Part shown: positions 13,592 through 24,560 of the stretch, piece by piece
Layout: the number at the start of each line of letters is the position of its first letter
How positions within the stretch are numbered: position 1 is the first letter of the stretch
Source: Epiperipatus broadwayi
Lineage: Eukaryota > Onychophora > Udeonychophora > Euonychophora > Peripatidae
Assembly: GCA_028023455.1 (NCBI GenBank)
Contig: JAQFVV010006739.1
Span: forward strand, 126,001-190,000
Length of the DNA: 64,000 nt
Direction: 5' to 3'
Made by a program: the position numbers and the translations under genes
Notes under the pieces: generated by a model
The model's input: the letters and a program-made list of their open reading frames with translations, nothing else
Databases searched by the model: none
Told to the model about the DNA's origin: nothing

Positions 13592-14701
13592 TTGGTAACA
13601 GCAAAGCAAAAGAAAAAATTGCAAATGCTAATTAGAACACAATCCCCAAACATTATGTATCCAAATCAAAAAACCGTTTACAATTTATCTAAGAAAGCCC
13701 TCTCTACAGATGAAATTTCGGTTTTAGAAAAAGGTTTCAATTTTGCTTTAACACCTTCCCGGATACCTTTTGAGAAAATTGTCTGTAATGTTGAATCAGC
13801 TCTTGATAAAATTGATTCTACATCGGCTGATTTAGCTAGAGCTGAGATTTGTAATATTTTAAAAAAAGCTAAGCTTCCTAAAAATAATTTTTCAAAGAAA
13901 GAAAGACAAGCATTAAATAATATAAAATCGGACAAATCAATTGTTGTACTTCCAGCTGATAAAGGTACTGCCACAGTTGTAATGGATCGTGACATTTACC
14001 ATAATAAAATTTTTGATCTGCTTAGTGATAAAACTTATAAACTATCAAAAAGAGATCATACTACATATTTGGAAAAAACAACAAAAGCTATTATTAATAA
14101 ATCACCTATTGAAACAGAGATAAAAAATAAAATAATCCCTCGTGAAAAATCTTGTGTCTGTCCAAAATTTTATGGACTTCCAAAAATTCACAAACCAGAT
14201 ACCCCTCTTCGTCCAATAGTAAGTGCAATAGGTTCTCCAACTCATATTTTAGCTAGATACTTATCGGATTTCATTAAACTTACAATCCCATCTATTAAAT
14301 CATATATTAAAAACTCTCTTCATTTAATTTCTGTTTTAAAAAGTTTAAAAATTAATGCTAGTGACATTCTGGTCAGTTTTGATGTTGTGTCTTTGTTTAC
14401 AAACATTCCAATTGATGAAGCTTTAAATATAATCTCACAACGTTGCAATTTACCAGACCATATTATTGCTTTGATTAAACATTGTCTCTTAAATACATAT
14501 TTTGTATACAATGGACAGCATTACAGACAAGTTTTTGGTACTCCTATGGGCTCACCTATCTCAGGAGTAATAGCTGATTTATTCATGGAATATATAGAAA
14601 CTCGTGCTTTAGAATCATCATCTTTAAAACCTCTCATTTGGCTCAGATACATAGATGACACTTTTGTCATATGGCAACATGAAAAAAAATACATTAGATG
14701 A
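13592..14701 (+). pseudogene. PLE reverse transcriptase, main domain (frame 1 of 3)
   Basis: Copies element RNA into DNA at the target. The 13592 start is TTG, not ATG; the frame is open upstream to about 13526, so the true start is undecided. Counting from 13592, visible reverse-transcriptase landmarks are ADKGTATVV (122-130), FYGLPKIHK (193-201) with RPIVS (207-211), motif A FDVVSLFTNIP (263-273, catalytic D264), motif B GTPMGSPISG (316-325), and motif C YIDD (353-356, catalytic D355/D356). All catalytic residues are present. The frame is lost at an 8-adenine run near 14683-14690, where 7 A would continue into the next segment, giving a premature stop at 14701. No tRNA primer or LTR signal applies, as expected for PLEs. 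Minus-strand frames over this interval are shadows. Confidence 0.92.
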
Positions 14702-15047
14702 TTTTTTCTTACATTTAAATAATATGCATCCTCATATTAAATTTACAATGGAGACAGAGTCTGATGGAAAACTCCCTTTTCTTGATGTTCTAGTCACCAG
14801 AACACCAAATAGTTTATCTTTTTCTATTTACAGAAAGGATACACACACAGACAGATATTTACATTTCCATTCTCATCATCACCCAACTCAGATAGTTCCT
14901 GTAGCCAAAACTCTTTTAAATAGAGCAATTAACCTTTCAGATGACACACATCTGAAAGAAGAAATAAATCATATTAATAGTGTTTTATTAGCAAATAGTT
15001 ATAATTACAAATTTATAAAAAAAGCCTTTATTTCAAGCCCAAAATAG
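14655..15047 (+). pseudogene. PLE reverse transcriptase, C-terminal/thumb part (frame 2 of 3)
   Basis: It overlaps the first frame and becomes the genuine continuation just after the A-run near 14690. The residues LPFLDVLVTR, then IYRKDTHTDRYLHF and SHHHPTQ, correspond to the 'LPFLD…RK.T.TD.YL.F.S.HP' block that follows YxDD in Penelope-like reverse transcriptases. The segment from TTLLN to the end is helical and Lys/Asn-rich, matching the linker to the endonuclease. The frame stops at 15047; the reading continues one frame over, with the shift somewhere between about 15000 and 15047, plausibly at the 7-adenine run near 15017-15023. Sequencing or assembly error in homopolymers is an alternative for both shifts. 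Confidence 0.85.
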
Positions 15048-15528
15048 ACAAAATAGGAAACAAAAAGATGATAAGTCAGCTATTAGGATTTGTGTTCCAT
15101 ATGTAAAAGGAACTACAGACAGTATCGGACGTATATTAAAACGCTATAATATAGATACAGCATTTTCTGCTCATCAAAAGATCAGCAATATAATAACCAA
15201 GCCTAAGGATTCAATCCCTCTTGAATCTCATGGTGTCTATCAAATCTCATGTAAAAATTGTAAAGCTTCTTACATAGGTATGAGTAATCGTCGCATCAGT
15301 GTTAGGAGAGATGAGCATGCTAATGCAGTTAAACAACACTCATCATCATCAGCACTCTCACTCCATACTATAGATTCAGGTCATAAAATAGATTTTTCTA
15401 GTACCAGGATCATATCCAGATGTGATAATCTCTACCAATGCAAAATCAGAGAAGCCATTGAGATACTTAAAAGGCCAGATTGTATCAATAAGCGAGATGA
15501 TACGTGCTATTTGGAAAGATTTCTTTAA
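15040..15528 (+). pseudogene. PLE linker and GIY-YIG endonuclease (frame 3 of 3)
   Basis: The frame is open well before the first ATG (15280); codons from about 15040 give a linker with IRICVPYVKGTTDSIGRIL, typical of the region between reverse transcriptase and endonuclease in PLEs. The endonuclease core follows: GVYQISCKNC (GVY at 15232, with a C-x2-C pair) and YIG (15271-15279), then a basic helix containing RRISVRRDEH and a closing block KIREAIEILKRP before the stop at 15528. The GIY-YIG domain nicks target DNA for insertion. The catalytic Tyr and Arg positions appear intact. With the two upstream shifts this product cannot be made as a single protein from this copy. Confidence 0.88.
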
Positions 15529-15644
15529 AAAAACATTCTTAAATTTAACATTTTTGCTATTGGTGGGATTTTTAATGTTTTATTCAAACCAGTGATTGTA
15601 GCGCCTCTACAACCGTCTTTCTACCTTTTTATAACTCTGTGGAT

Positions 15645-15680
15645 GGCTTGTGTGACCAAGTCGAAACGTCAGTATATTGA
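15645..15680 (+). ncRNA. Hammerhead-like hairpin in the PLE 3' tail
   Basis: GGCTTG (15645-15650) pairs with CAAGTC (15657-15662) over loop TGTGAC, immediately followed by GAAACGTC (15663-15670). A stem II hairpin followed by GAAAC is the layout of hammerhead ribozymes, which are known from PLE terminal regions. Upstream the expected CUGANGA is degenerate (CTGTGGAT, 15637-15644), so self-cleavage is doubtful. A conserved structural tail or a decayed ribozyme are both possible. Confidence 0.4.
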
Positions 15681-15740
15681 TATTAAAAGTTTTTAACACG
15701 GATGAACCCGCAAAATATGTATTTTATATATATATTCAAT

Positions 15741-18700
15741 CAAATTAATAAAAATGCATTAAAATAATAGTTAACACACAATGAGTTTTTAGTTAGAAAT
15801 ATATAAAAACAATATCTATCCATCTATATAAAAGCATTATATATTAATAATATTAAATATATATGAAACAAAATGAAAGCAAAAAAAAAAAGATGGAGAG
15901 TTGGAGGAGTCGGGGGACAATAATTACAATTTTGATCTTATTAATATATTCACTGAATGCAACTAGATTCTTACAGGTGGTCAATGAAAACGCACTCACA
16001 AAATATTGGTATGAAAAGGCTGCTTAATAGCCTGAAGATGGAGGCTGACTAAATCTATATGCATGATTTACCAGAACTTGAATATTTTTTTTTTTTAGAT
16101 TTAAATTATTGTTCTGAATAAAAAAAAACACAGGTGTGACACAAAACATAATATCGAAATAAATGCAATTATATATATTGCAGTATTAAAAAAAAAAAAA
16201 AAAAAGGGGATTATGCATTTAAAAAAGTAATCGAAAATGAGATTAAAATGCAAATTATTATTGAACGGTTTTAATTCTGTAGCAATAAGATCTAGATTAT
16301 TTATCCCTCCTCTCCATTTTCATCATACGGATTGAAACTATTATATATATTATACAACATATTGTTAAAAAAAAATATTCAAATTTTTTTCAACAATTAC
16401 TTTTAATTGTAGATATAAAAAGTAGATCTATCAATAAATATTATATTTGTTGTTAATATTTAAAAAATATATGAAGTGCTGAAAAATTATAGTTAATAAA
16501 TATTTAATTAATTATTTACAATTAATTTTTTAACAATCTATCAATAAATTAAAAAACTACCAAATAAATAATACATTAGGAATTACAATCACTCAACCTT
16601 TAAATTCAGGAATAAGAATCATCTAACTTTCAATTTTTGACATCAGAGAGAAATTAAAAGAATCAATTATAACTTCAATATATATTTTTTTAATTTTCAA
16701 TATCCTTTACTTATAGAAATATTCTATATGTAAATTAAATATTACAAGAATTTTATTTATTATTATTATTTTTTTACTAAATGATTAGTAGCTTTAACAT
16801 CACATATTGTTTCTAAACTGACAATAATTATAATTACAGATTAGCACTTTGTCTTAATCTCCTGCATCTTCCTAAACTAATTAACTCAAGAAAAAAAAAT
16901 CCATTGTGAAATATCTATTAAACACATAAAAGCCAGTAAAATAATTAAAATGAAGATATTTATAAGTGTGCTAAAAAAAAAAAACTGAATACAATAATAA
17001 TAAAAGTCGTAAGAATGCTGCTATATAGAATACAAAATTTTAAAAATATTACTTTATTTTTTTAAAAAAGGTAATAAGTTTCGTTAATTTTTTTATTTTT
17101 AAAAAAGTCTATTATTACTCTTATAATGTTCAAGACAGGGTTGAAGAACTGTATCTGATACACATATATGTAGTATATGAATCAAACATATGTGCCACTT
17201 ATACACGGTTATAAATAAACATTTATTTACTCAATTGGATAATTATAGAACAAATAACAGATTCTGGTGCTTCATGAAACAAAAGCTTTATAAATTGAAA
17301 GCTCATAAAATAAAACTTTTTAAAAATACAATCGCTGTTTTCAGTAATACCATATTAGCAACTGTATACAATTATTGATTTTCTTTGTTTGCAGAATATT
17401 AGAATTATCTTCTAAATTTGAAGAGATGCTAAGCACGTTTATTTGACTATTGCATATATAAAGAAAAATGCAATAATTTCACATATAAGACTTTCTATGG
17501 TGGACATTCAATCATTTCATTTAAATCAACCTAATATTACTTTACAAAACACAAGAAGAAACAATACATTGGGCTTTCAGAATAATAGTACCCAGAAAAA
17601 TTAATACATTAAAAAGTTTTAAAAATACAATATAATACCCGAGGCCACCATTATTAGGACTGACATAGCTAGTGATTAACACAGTGAAAAATCTACATTT
17701 AAAATTATAAAAAATTCAAAGAAAAAGCACAATGCAACCTCCTGAAATAAACGTCTAGTCGTTGAACACACGTCTGTTACAAAATATTTTTTCAAGTTCA
17801 CTATCACAAAATAAAAAGTAAAAAAAAAAACTATTAAAAGATCGTGCACATTTACTTACTGTGCAAATAAGAATAATACAAAAAGGTCTTTTTAAAAAAA
17901 TATATAAAAATTAAAATCTTGACAAAAAATTGCCAATTCTTCTTTATGTTAATAAAAAAAAAAATCACAGTTATGGAAAATAGGCAAGATGACATTTACT
18001 TGTCTTTTCCTTTTTTAAAATAAATTTGAAAAGAAAAAATGTTTTTTAATTCATAATTTTTTATTATTTTCATGTAAAATGTTAAATTTTATATCTATTT
18101 AATTAAAATCTTTATTTATCTTTTTAAAATTGCATTATTTAAATGTATCATTGTCAATACATAGAAGTAAATATCATGGACTTATTTGCTATAATTCCAA
18201 TTTAATAATATTAACATTTTTGCTATGGAAATTTAGGCCTTATTTATCCTGAAGTTTTTTCATTACACTATTTTCCCAGAACCAATTAATCATGATAAAC
18301 AAAGACTCTATACTTACTGCCCTTATATTTGAAGAACCTTGGATTTCTTCTTATTTATCAGATTATAAATGAAATCAATCAAATGCTCTCAGTCAATGAT
18401 CTATCTTTTCATTGTTTTCTTCAATGTCTTTCATACTATCTTCTATTGCAAATTAGTTTTCATTTATCATACTAATACTTTTTCTAAATTTGTTTTATTA
18501 TTTGTTAATTATACTGATTTGTGTTTTCTTAACATTTCTACACTGTTTATCTGAACTCCTACCATACTGCTAAGTTGCATATGTATTTCTTCTAGCATTA
18601 TTGGTCTATTTACAGAAAATTCAATAATTATACATTTTTTAAAAAGTTAAATTTTTACTTAAATTCAAATTACTGAATTATTTTTGCATTTGAAAGTAAT

Positions 18701-19097
18701 ATTAAATGTCTAAAATCTTTTAATGATAGAAGTATTAATCAGAAGTTTTCAAAAATTATATTTCATTCATGATTTTCATTCTAGTATGCAGAAATATACA
18801 AGAGTTTGAATTGATACTTAAAAACTGCCTAATATAAATATTATGATTAGAACATTCAAAAAACTAATAATACAAATAAATATATATGTTAAAATAGAAA
18901 TATTGCTGTTGTTATTATTATAAATAAATAAAAAAAAAGGATATATTCTTTTTATAAAAATTATTAAGATAAAACTCAATATAGATTTCAGTATAAGATG
19001 ACAAGTATAATACAGAAATGAAAAAAAACTTAGATTTAGCATCTTAGGTTTAATTAATAATTTATAAAGTGCATACTCATTATGTAATATATATTAA
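15741..19097. other. A+T-rich intergenic DNA, no gene seen
   Basis: Frames at 17190-17378, 18369-18554 and 18818-19042 (-) are hydrophobic or Lys/Asn-rich chance frames. There are A-runs near 16187-16205. Around 15884-15925 lies a purine-rich patch with a GTCGGGGG tract. No repeat family recognised. Confidence 0.6.
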
Positions 19098-19217
19098 GGC
19101 TATAACCTTAAGACTATGTCCCTAAAATTTGACAGTAGGGACCTCTACAAATCTAAAAACAAGATTGTAGAGGTTCCTACTGTCAAATTTTAGGCACATA
19201 GTCTTAAGGTTATAGCC
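19098..19217. mobile_element. Hairpin MITE, copy 2
   Basis: The left arm 19098-19154 (starting GGCTATAACCTTAAGAC, containing GTAGGGACCTCTACA) pairs with 19162-19217 (ending AAGGTTATAGCC). The loop is only about 7 bases. Arm mismatches are few. The apex sequence GTAGGGACCTCTACA and the outer GGCTATAACC are shared with the 34.7 kb copy, whose loop is longer. There is no coding content, and a transcript would fold into a near-perfect hairpin. Confidence 0.8.
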
Positions 19218-20209
19218 ATAACATCTTAAGTTTACTAAATTCATACCATTTATTGTGAGTCAAGGATTTACTACATTAAAATAATGTAATAGGTTAGAAA
19301 TTGTAGCAATAAAAAAAAATAGTATTTCAAGTGATCAGATTTTGAAAATATCAAACTGAGAAAAATAATGCTACTACTAAAGAACAATATTCTCTGCAAT
19401 CTAATACTCATTTTTTTTTTCAAATTATTTACTTTGCATAGTAGGCAGTAAGTATTTAGTTAAAATGTTATATGAATATGGTTTACACAATATATCTATA
19501 AGTAAATATGAAATAATAAATTATTAATGGCAATAATAAATCTTACAAATATCTAGTATAAAAAGCATAGGTACTTTCAGTTTTTCATAACCATCTTCAA
19601 CCCTAAACCTTTTAAATTTAAATTTTAAAAAAATTTCCATTTGAAGATAATTATGAAAATAATTGAAAGTACTTCTGCAGTTTATGATGATTATTTATAA
19701 ATTATCAGTATTAATAATTTATTGTTTTATTATTATTTCATTAATTAATCTATAACAGATATTTTATTTGATTTATTCTAACTAGAGATTTATATACCAT
19801 AAAATTATGAAAGAATAAAAAGTGAGATAAGATAGTTGAAAAGATATGAAACTGATTGTTTATAATCTAACCACTATTCATACTGGCAACAGTAAAGTTC
19901 TTATTACAATGCTTGCTGATTGGATAACTGACATATGAAATAAAATAACATGTAAAATTTTTTTTTAAAATAATGCTTTTATGTAAACAGTATTAGCTGA
20001 CTAAAAAATAGAAAAATAAAATAATCTGATTAACAAGTAGAAAAAAGTGAACCTGAGTTAATTTGCCATTCTTGGAAAATATCAGAGATCTTAAGAATCT
20101 AGACTTGTTATAAAATGAAATTGCAGGAATATTGTCATTTCAAACACACACTTGAGATTCAAAGAAATCATAAAAACTAAAAAGGCCTCAAATACTATTA
20201 TTATTAAGC
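19218..20209. other. A+T-rich intergenic DNA, no gene seen
   Basis: Near 19572-19672 a diverged inverted pair (AGTACTTTC AGTTTTTCATAACCATCTTCA versus TGAAGATAATTATGAAAATAATTGAAAGTACTT) forms a weak 100-bp hairpin. Otherwise nothing recognised. Confidence 0.5.
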
Positions 20210-20490
20210 CATGCAAAAAAGCAACATAGATGGTAGATATGATGCAGAAACTGCTAAACAAAAATACTTTTTATTTATTAAATCTTTTATCCATAAAAAA
20301 CAAAAAATGGTTCAAACTAAAAAAAAAGATCCAGCTGGAACAAAATTCAAATTATTAAACTTTTTTTTATTAAAAACAGAAAACAGTTCAAACTAAAAAA
20401 TATCTCAGGTGGAGCAAAATTCAAAAATGTGGATATACAGACAGAAACATACATAGAAAATGTGCACAAACAGACAGAAACATACATAGA
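20210..20490. repeat. Short tandem duplications beside the Tigger element
   Basis: CAGACAGAAACATACATAGA occurs at 20438 and again at 20471 (33-bp period). A longer diverged pair starts with GTTCAAACTAAAAAA near 20311 and 20387 (about 76-bp period) and runs into GCAAAATTCAAA or ACAAAATTCAAA. The 61-codon frame at 20211-20396 is made of these Lys-rich repeats and is not a gene. Confidence 0.6.
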
Positions 20491-20814
20491 CATGATAAGT
20501 TAATATAAAAGTATATAATAAGATAACAATAGGTCAACAAATCAAGCACAAATCGAATACACCTGGGTCTCATTTTATGCGGATTTTTTTAATGCGATTT
20601 TGAAGTTATGTGATTTATGTTTCTTCTTAATATCTTTTTATGCAGTTTTCTTTTATGCGATAAAGAAGTTCATATTTCATTTAAAATTGAGATTTCCCTG
20701 TTTTATATACATGCATTAAATTTTACATACTTTAAATGACTGTTGGGAAAAGGTTTGACAATAAATTTAGATACCGTAAAAGATTTAGAAAAAGATAATG
20801 AAACAGAAGTGTAA

Positions 20815-20928
20815 CCTGTTCATTTCACAGCAAAAATGATTCAAGAAAGTCTTCAACTTTCTAATCAATTGGAAAATCATTTTCTTGTTAAAGACATGAC
20901 TTATAAACTAAATTACAATGAGAGCTAA
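20815..20928 (+). pseudogene. Possible transposase C-terminal remnant inside the Tigger element
   Basis: A short open frame without its own start gives PVHFTAKMIQESLQL, then NQLENHFL, before a stop. Its position inside the TIRs and its helical Gln/Leu pattern resemble the C-terminal region of Tigger/jerky-type transposases, but the similarity is weak and no DDE residues are present in what remains. Upstream sequence (20735-20814) may be the same domain in broken frames. Confidence 0.3.
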
Positions 20929-20998
20929 ATAATTGTATGTTTGTGTTATGTATGTGTATGTTTATATTTTCTTTTATACACATATATACATGGAGAAT

Positions 20999-21205
20999 CT
21001 TTTAGACAGAAAAAATTATGAGTAAAAATTGTTAAGAACTTTTAATTTCTACTTAAAAAGGTTTTAAATATTTTTACTTGTAACTTTTTCTGTCTAAAAG
21101 AAAAAAGTTACAGGTAAAAATATTTAACAACTTTTAATTTTTACATTTAAAAAGAATATATCTTTAAAAGTTTTTAAATATTTTTACTTGTAACTTTTTT
21201 CTGTC
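20999..21205. repeat. Inverted and direct repeat cluster within the Tigger element
   Basis: TTTTAGACAGAAAAA near 21000 is inverted as TTTTTCTGTCTAAAA near 21089, making an imperfect hairpin of about 105 bp. The segment TTTTAAATATTTTTACTTGTAAC occurs twice in direct orientation (near 21062 and 21172), the intervening copy (near 21106-21128) being inverted. This looks like nested rearrangement or a small inserted element. Confidence 0.5.
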
Positions 21206-21815
21206 ATTAGTCATTATTAACACACTCATGGAAGCATGTTATATATATAGTTGCACTCATGGAAGTGCATTCTCTAACAGCTAGACATGGCATTTTGGAT
21301 ATCACAAGCTTCATAAACAAGTAGTAAAAATCATTGTTTCAAAGTTTAATTACTGATTACATTGTAGACAGGAAACCATTAACACAGCACAAAAGTGAAG
21401 TTAGCACTAATTGTATTTCCTCTTGTGATGAATCTGATGTCTTATACCAGTTCACAAATGAACCTCATATTGTCAAATAGCAATAATGATTAAAATATGT
21501 ATGAAAAAATATCAAATAAATTACACATAAAAACATATTGTTTTGAATAAAATTAAATATTGTTAATAATAAAGTAAAAAAAGTTAGTCTTGTATCAATT
21601 TTTTTCAAAAATTTGAAATTTTTTATTAGTCATACTTTATTTCCTTTTTTTAAATGTGAAATTTAAAGTAATTTTAAGTTGTTGCTCTGCTTTTATGTGA
21701 TTTTTAAAAAAAATTGAACCTATCCCACATTTTTCAAGGTAAGTATTTTGTGCGATTTTTTTGATGCGAGTTTTCCATGGAACCTATCTACCACATAAAA
21801 TGAGACCCAGGTGTA

Positions 21816-22734
21816 TATTATAAATAAATGTTGGAATAGGAGTAGTAAACTTAAGAACTAAAAATTTCTAAATTGATTCCCAATTTTTAAAAAAATCTCA
21901 GTTTTGAATAATTGATTCTTAAAACTTATTCATGTTTATTTGGATTTTCAATATAATTTGCTCATCCCCCAGGATCTCCTCCTGACAATTTAAAATCAAG
22001 ATAAAAAAGATATGTCAGGATGCAGAAAATAATTGAAAACAAAAACTTTGTTGGCTATTGTTATGTCTAATTATCTTAATAATACTAACAAATATGTGTT
22101 AAACTGAAGCTGAATGGTGAGAGCATAAAAAAAAAGGCATTAGAACAATTGGTTCTGAGTAGTAAATTATATACTTTAGAACAAAAAGCAAATTAAAACA
22201 AATAACTGAACAAAAAATAGTTCCAATGGTGATGTGGCATTAGAATGTGGGTTGTTACTGCACTGTCATAATTTAAAAAAAAAAATCTCATTCATAGGCT
22301 TTGATTCCTTATTGTTTGAAACACATACTGAGACTAATTTAATCTCCATTTAGTAAAAACTATTATGATTATTATTACTTTTATTTTCATAAACGAAATA
22401 ATTTAATTTCATAATATAGGCATATATATAAAGCTGAGATGCTCTAATTGACAAATAATGTCATTTTTCTTTTTGAAAAAAAAACAACAACAATATATAT
22501 ATGATTTGATGAATATTCTTTTTTTCTCAAAATATGATTTATTAACATAATATTAATCTTTGAATTTACATGGTATATGTAATGATATACAAGACTTAAA
22601 TTATGGTTTACAATGCAGAATGATTTAACGAGTGAACAGATAAACCTTGAATTGTGTATGCATATATCTTGCCATTCATAGCTTCTCTCGTAGTTCACAA
22701 AGTATCCCCTGACCTTAATGGCAACTAGATAGAT
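21816..22734. other. A+T-rich intergenic DNA, no gene seen
   Basis: The 100-codon minus-strand frame at 22444-22746 has no recognisable domain and is probably chance. No repeat family recognised before the C-rich domain begins. Confidence 0.55.
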
Positions 22735-23525
22735 CACAGCTACCAAGAATCACATCATCCCCACCATCCAGAAGATGAGAAAGTGAAAACCCATACTAAT
22801 CCCTGTAGCACCCACATCCCAACCCCCCTTCTAAGGACTAGGAACCAGGCCTTGGGGTATTTCCAAAGCTCAGACTCTCTCATCCAATGCCCTTACTAAT
22901 CCCCACAGCACCCAGATCCCCTCCTAAACCCAGGCTTGTAAGACCTTCCAAGAACCAGACCCTGCCATCCATCTGGCAGAGATGAGTGACACAGCAGGCC
23001 CGATTTGAAGTTTAAACCATAGTAGAACTCTCTGGCCTGAGTCACCCAAGCATAAGATTCTCTCATCCTCACAGCCAAGACAAGCAATGCCACATCACCA
23101 ATCAAAAATGTAAATCCATGCTCACATCATATGCCATCTACAGATTATCACAGTCTAATAACCAACCTATGAATCACATAGGGAACAAAGAGATCAAATC
23201 CCACAATGCATTATATCATCTCCACTGCCCCAAAGATGAGAAAGATGAAAACTGCAATAATCCCCATAGCACTCACATCCCAGCCCCCATAAGAACCAGA
23301 GTTTAGGCCCCAGAAATCTTCCCAAGTTCCAGACTCTCTCATCTGAAGCCCATACTAGAACACAATACACCCACATCCCAGCACATCTCCAAGACCAAGT
23401 AGCAAGCCCCGGGAGCTCTCCAAGCAACAGACTCAGTCCTCAAGACCGCAAAGATGAGTGACAGAGTAGCCCCAATCCAATGTTCAAATCACAGTTGAAC
23501 TTTTTGGGAACTGCTTTCAGATAAC
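22735..23525. repeat. C-rich diverged tandem repeat, about 457-bp unit
   Basis: Two diverged units, with landmarks AGATGAGAAAG(A)TGAAAAC at about 22773 and 23234, CAGACTCTCTCATC at 22871 and 23328, and AGATGAGTGACA(C/G)AG further on, each offset by about 457-460 bp. Base composition jumps: the plus strand is rich in CCCC and CACATCCCA, far from the A+T-rich surroundings. Minus-strand frames at 22896-23105 and 23194-23427 arise from this composition and have no family motif. It could be a minisatellite or part of a dispersed repeat. Confidence 0.7.
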
Positions 23526-23617
23526 TTACAAAAAACTAGAAGCCTTAATCCTGAGATCCTTAACTGCTTTCAGATAACTTACAAAAAACTAGAAGCCTTA
23601 ATCCTGAAGTCCTTAAC
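23511..23617. repeat. Perfect short tandem duplication, 53-bp period
   Basis: CTGCTTTCAGATAACTTACA and the following AAAAACTAGAAGCCTTAATC occur twice (from 23511 and 23564), essentially identical, unlike the diverged repeats around them. This is a recent local duplication. Confidence 0.8.
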
Positions 23618-24044
23618 TATTGGTAAAAAATCAAATGATAAAACTAGAAGCACAATCCATACGATGAAGTACAACAGTTAACAATCCAATGTCATAATAA
23701 TTGCTAAATTTAAAATCATAGTACAAATCTCCAGGTTTTCCAATGCCTTGCATAAAAAATTCATCATTACTTTCCAAAATCAAGAACTTTAATGTATATG
23801 TAGTAACCAGATGCTTGCATTATGTGTTATAACACAATATAATTCTAGATCTATAGAGCAATCAAAGATGTACATAGAGTAATGTATCCATTAAAATCGC
23901 ATAGTGAATAGTGTCCATCATGTTTTAGCACTATGATAACCTATGAAAACCAGAAGCACTAATTCATATAGTCAAACGTTAAAATTATCAATTTGTACAG
24001 TTCATCATTCAAGATAGAAAAAAAGTTCAATATAGAATGTAAAG

Positions 24045-24442
24045 TTGAATAATCAAACAACACTTGAAATCAAATGTTCAGATACAGTCTAAAACAATTC
24101 ACTATAGTCGAAAAAAATCTTTTTTTACAAGTCAAATCTCAGGTCTAAAATGGAAGCACAAAACTGCAATGAATAACATTGTCATTTTTAACAAATGAAT
24201 GAGCCATCCAAATCTGGTAAAAACATTTTAAGAGACACAGACAGTAATCCAGCATCAAATGCATGGATAAAAGATAAAGTAACACTTGAAATAAATGATC
24301 AGGTAGAATGAGAAACAATTTACTATTGTGGAAAAATTCTTTCTTTAAAAGTAAAATCTCAGGTTTAAAAAGCAAGCATTAAAGTCTAAATGAATAACAC
24401 TACTATTGCTAACAAATAAATGAGCTTTCCAATTCTGGTAAC
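24045..24442. repeat. Diverged tandem repeat, about 220-bp unit
   Basis: Landmark pairs are AACACTTGAAAT at 24059 and 24281, AATCTCAGGT at 24135 and 24355, and TCTGGTAA near 24212 and 24434, each about 220 bp apart. A third, more diverged relative (GAAAACCAGAAGCACTAATTC) lies near 23944. The 76-codon minus-strand frame here is a repeat shadow. Confidence 0.65.
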
Positions 24443-24560
24443 GATCCCCAGAGCACCTTTTCTCCAGCTCCACTCTATATAAAAACTAGGATTCAGGCCA
24501 TCAGGGGTGCTCCCAACAATCAGACACTCTCACCCAATCAGCAAAGCTGCCTTGAATCAA
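24443..24560. repeat. Further partial copy of the C-rich unit
   Basis: ATCCCCAGAGCACC, then CCAGCTCCACTCTATATAA, AGGCCATCAGGGG and CAGACACTCTCACCCAAT parallel the order of blocks in the 457-bp unit at 22.8-23.4 kb. It marks the right-hand end of the C-rich domain. Confidence 0.5.

Larger units (their letters stand above)
13481..15740 (+). mobile_element. Penelope-like retroelement (PLE) with GIY-YIG endonuclease
   Basis: A single-ORF-type retroelement: reverse transcriptase first, GIY-YIG endonuclease last, the diagnostic order of endonuclease-bearing Penelope-like elements. The coding region (13526 or later to 15528) is read in three frames joined by two +1 shifts, each placed at or near an adenine run. 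There are no other breaks, so decay is recent. The 3' tail (15529-15715) carries a hairpin followed by GAAACGTC, resembling the hammerhead motifs known from PLE ends. The 13-bp direct repeat ATATATATTCAAT at both sides could be a target duplication but is low-complexity. Full terminal repeats were not found, so the 5' end may be truncated, as is common for PLEs. Confidence 0.9.
20560..21813. mobile_element. Tigger/pogo-type DNA transposon (Tc1/mariner superfamily), decayed
   Basis: Perfect 20-bp terminal inverted repeats, CACCTGGGTCTCATTTTATG at 20560-20579 and its complement at 21794-21813, are flanked by TA on both sides (20558-20559, 21814-21815), the target duplication of the Tc1/mariner superfamily. 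Subterminal text rich in TGCGATTTTTT and GGAACCTATC is characteristic of Tigger/pogo ends. At 1,254 bp it is shorter than full elements, and only a transposase scrap remains inside. It is non-autonomous in its present state. Confidence 0.85.

Noticed and set aside
14683-14692. A-run in the PLE as a programmed frameshift site
   Set aside because: Penelope-like elements use a single frame; a homopolymer indel or sequencing error is simpler, and a second similar break occurs downstream.
22896-23427. Minus-strand frames with Gly/Arg/Leu-rich peptides in the C-rich domain
   Set aside because: They follow from the tandem repeat composition, differ between units and match no family.
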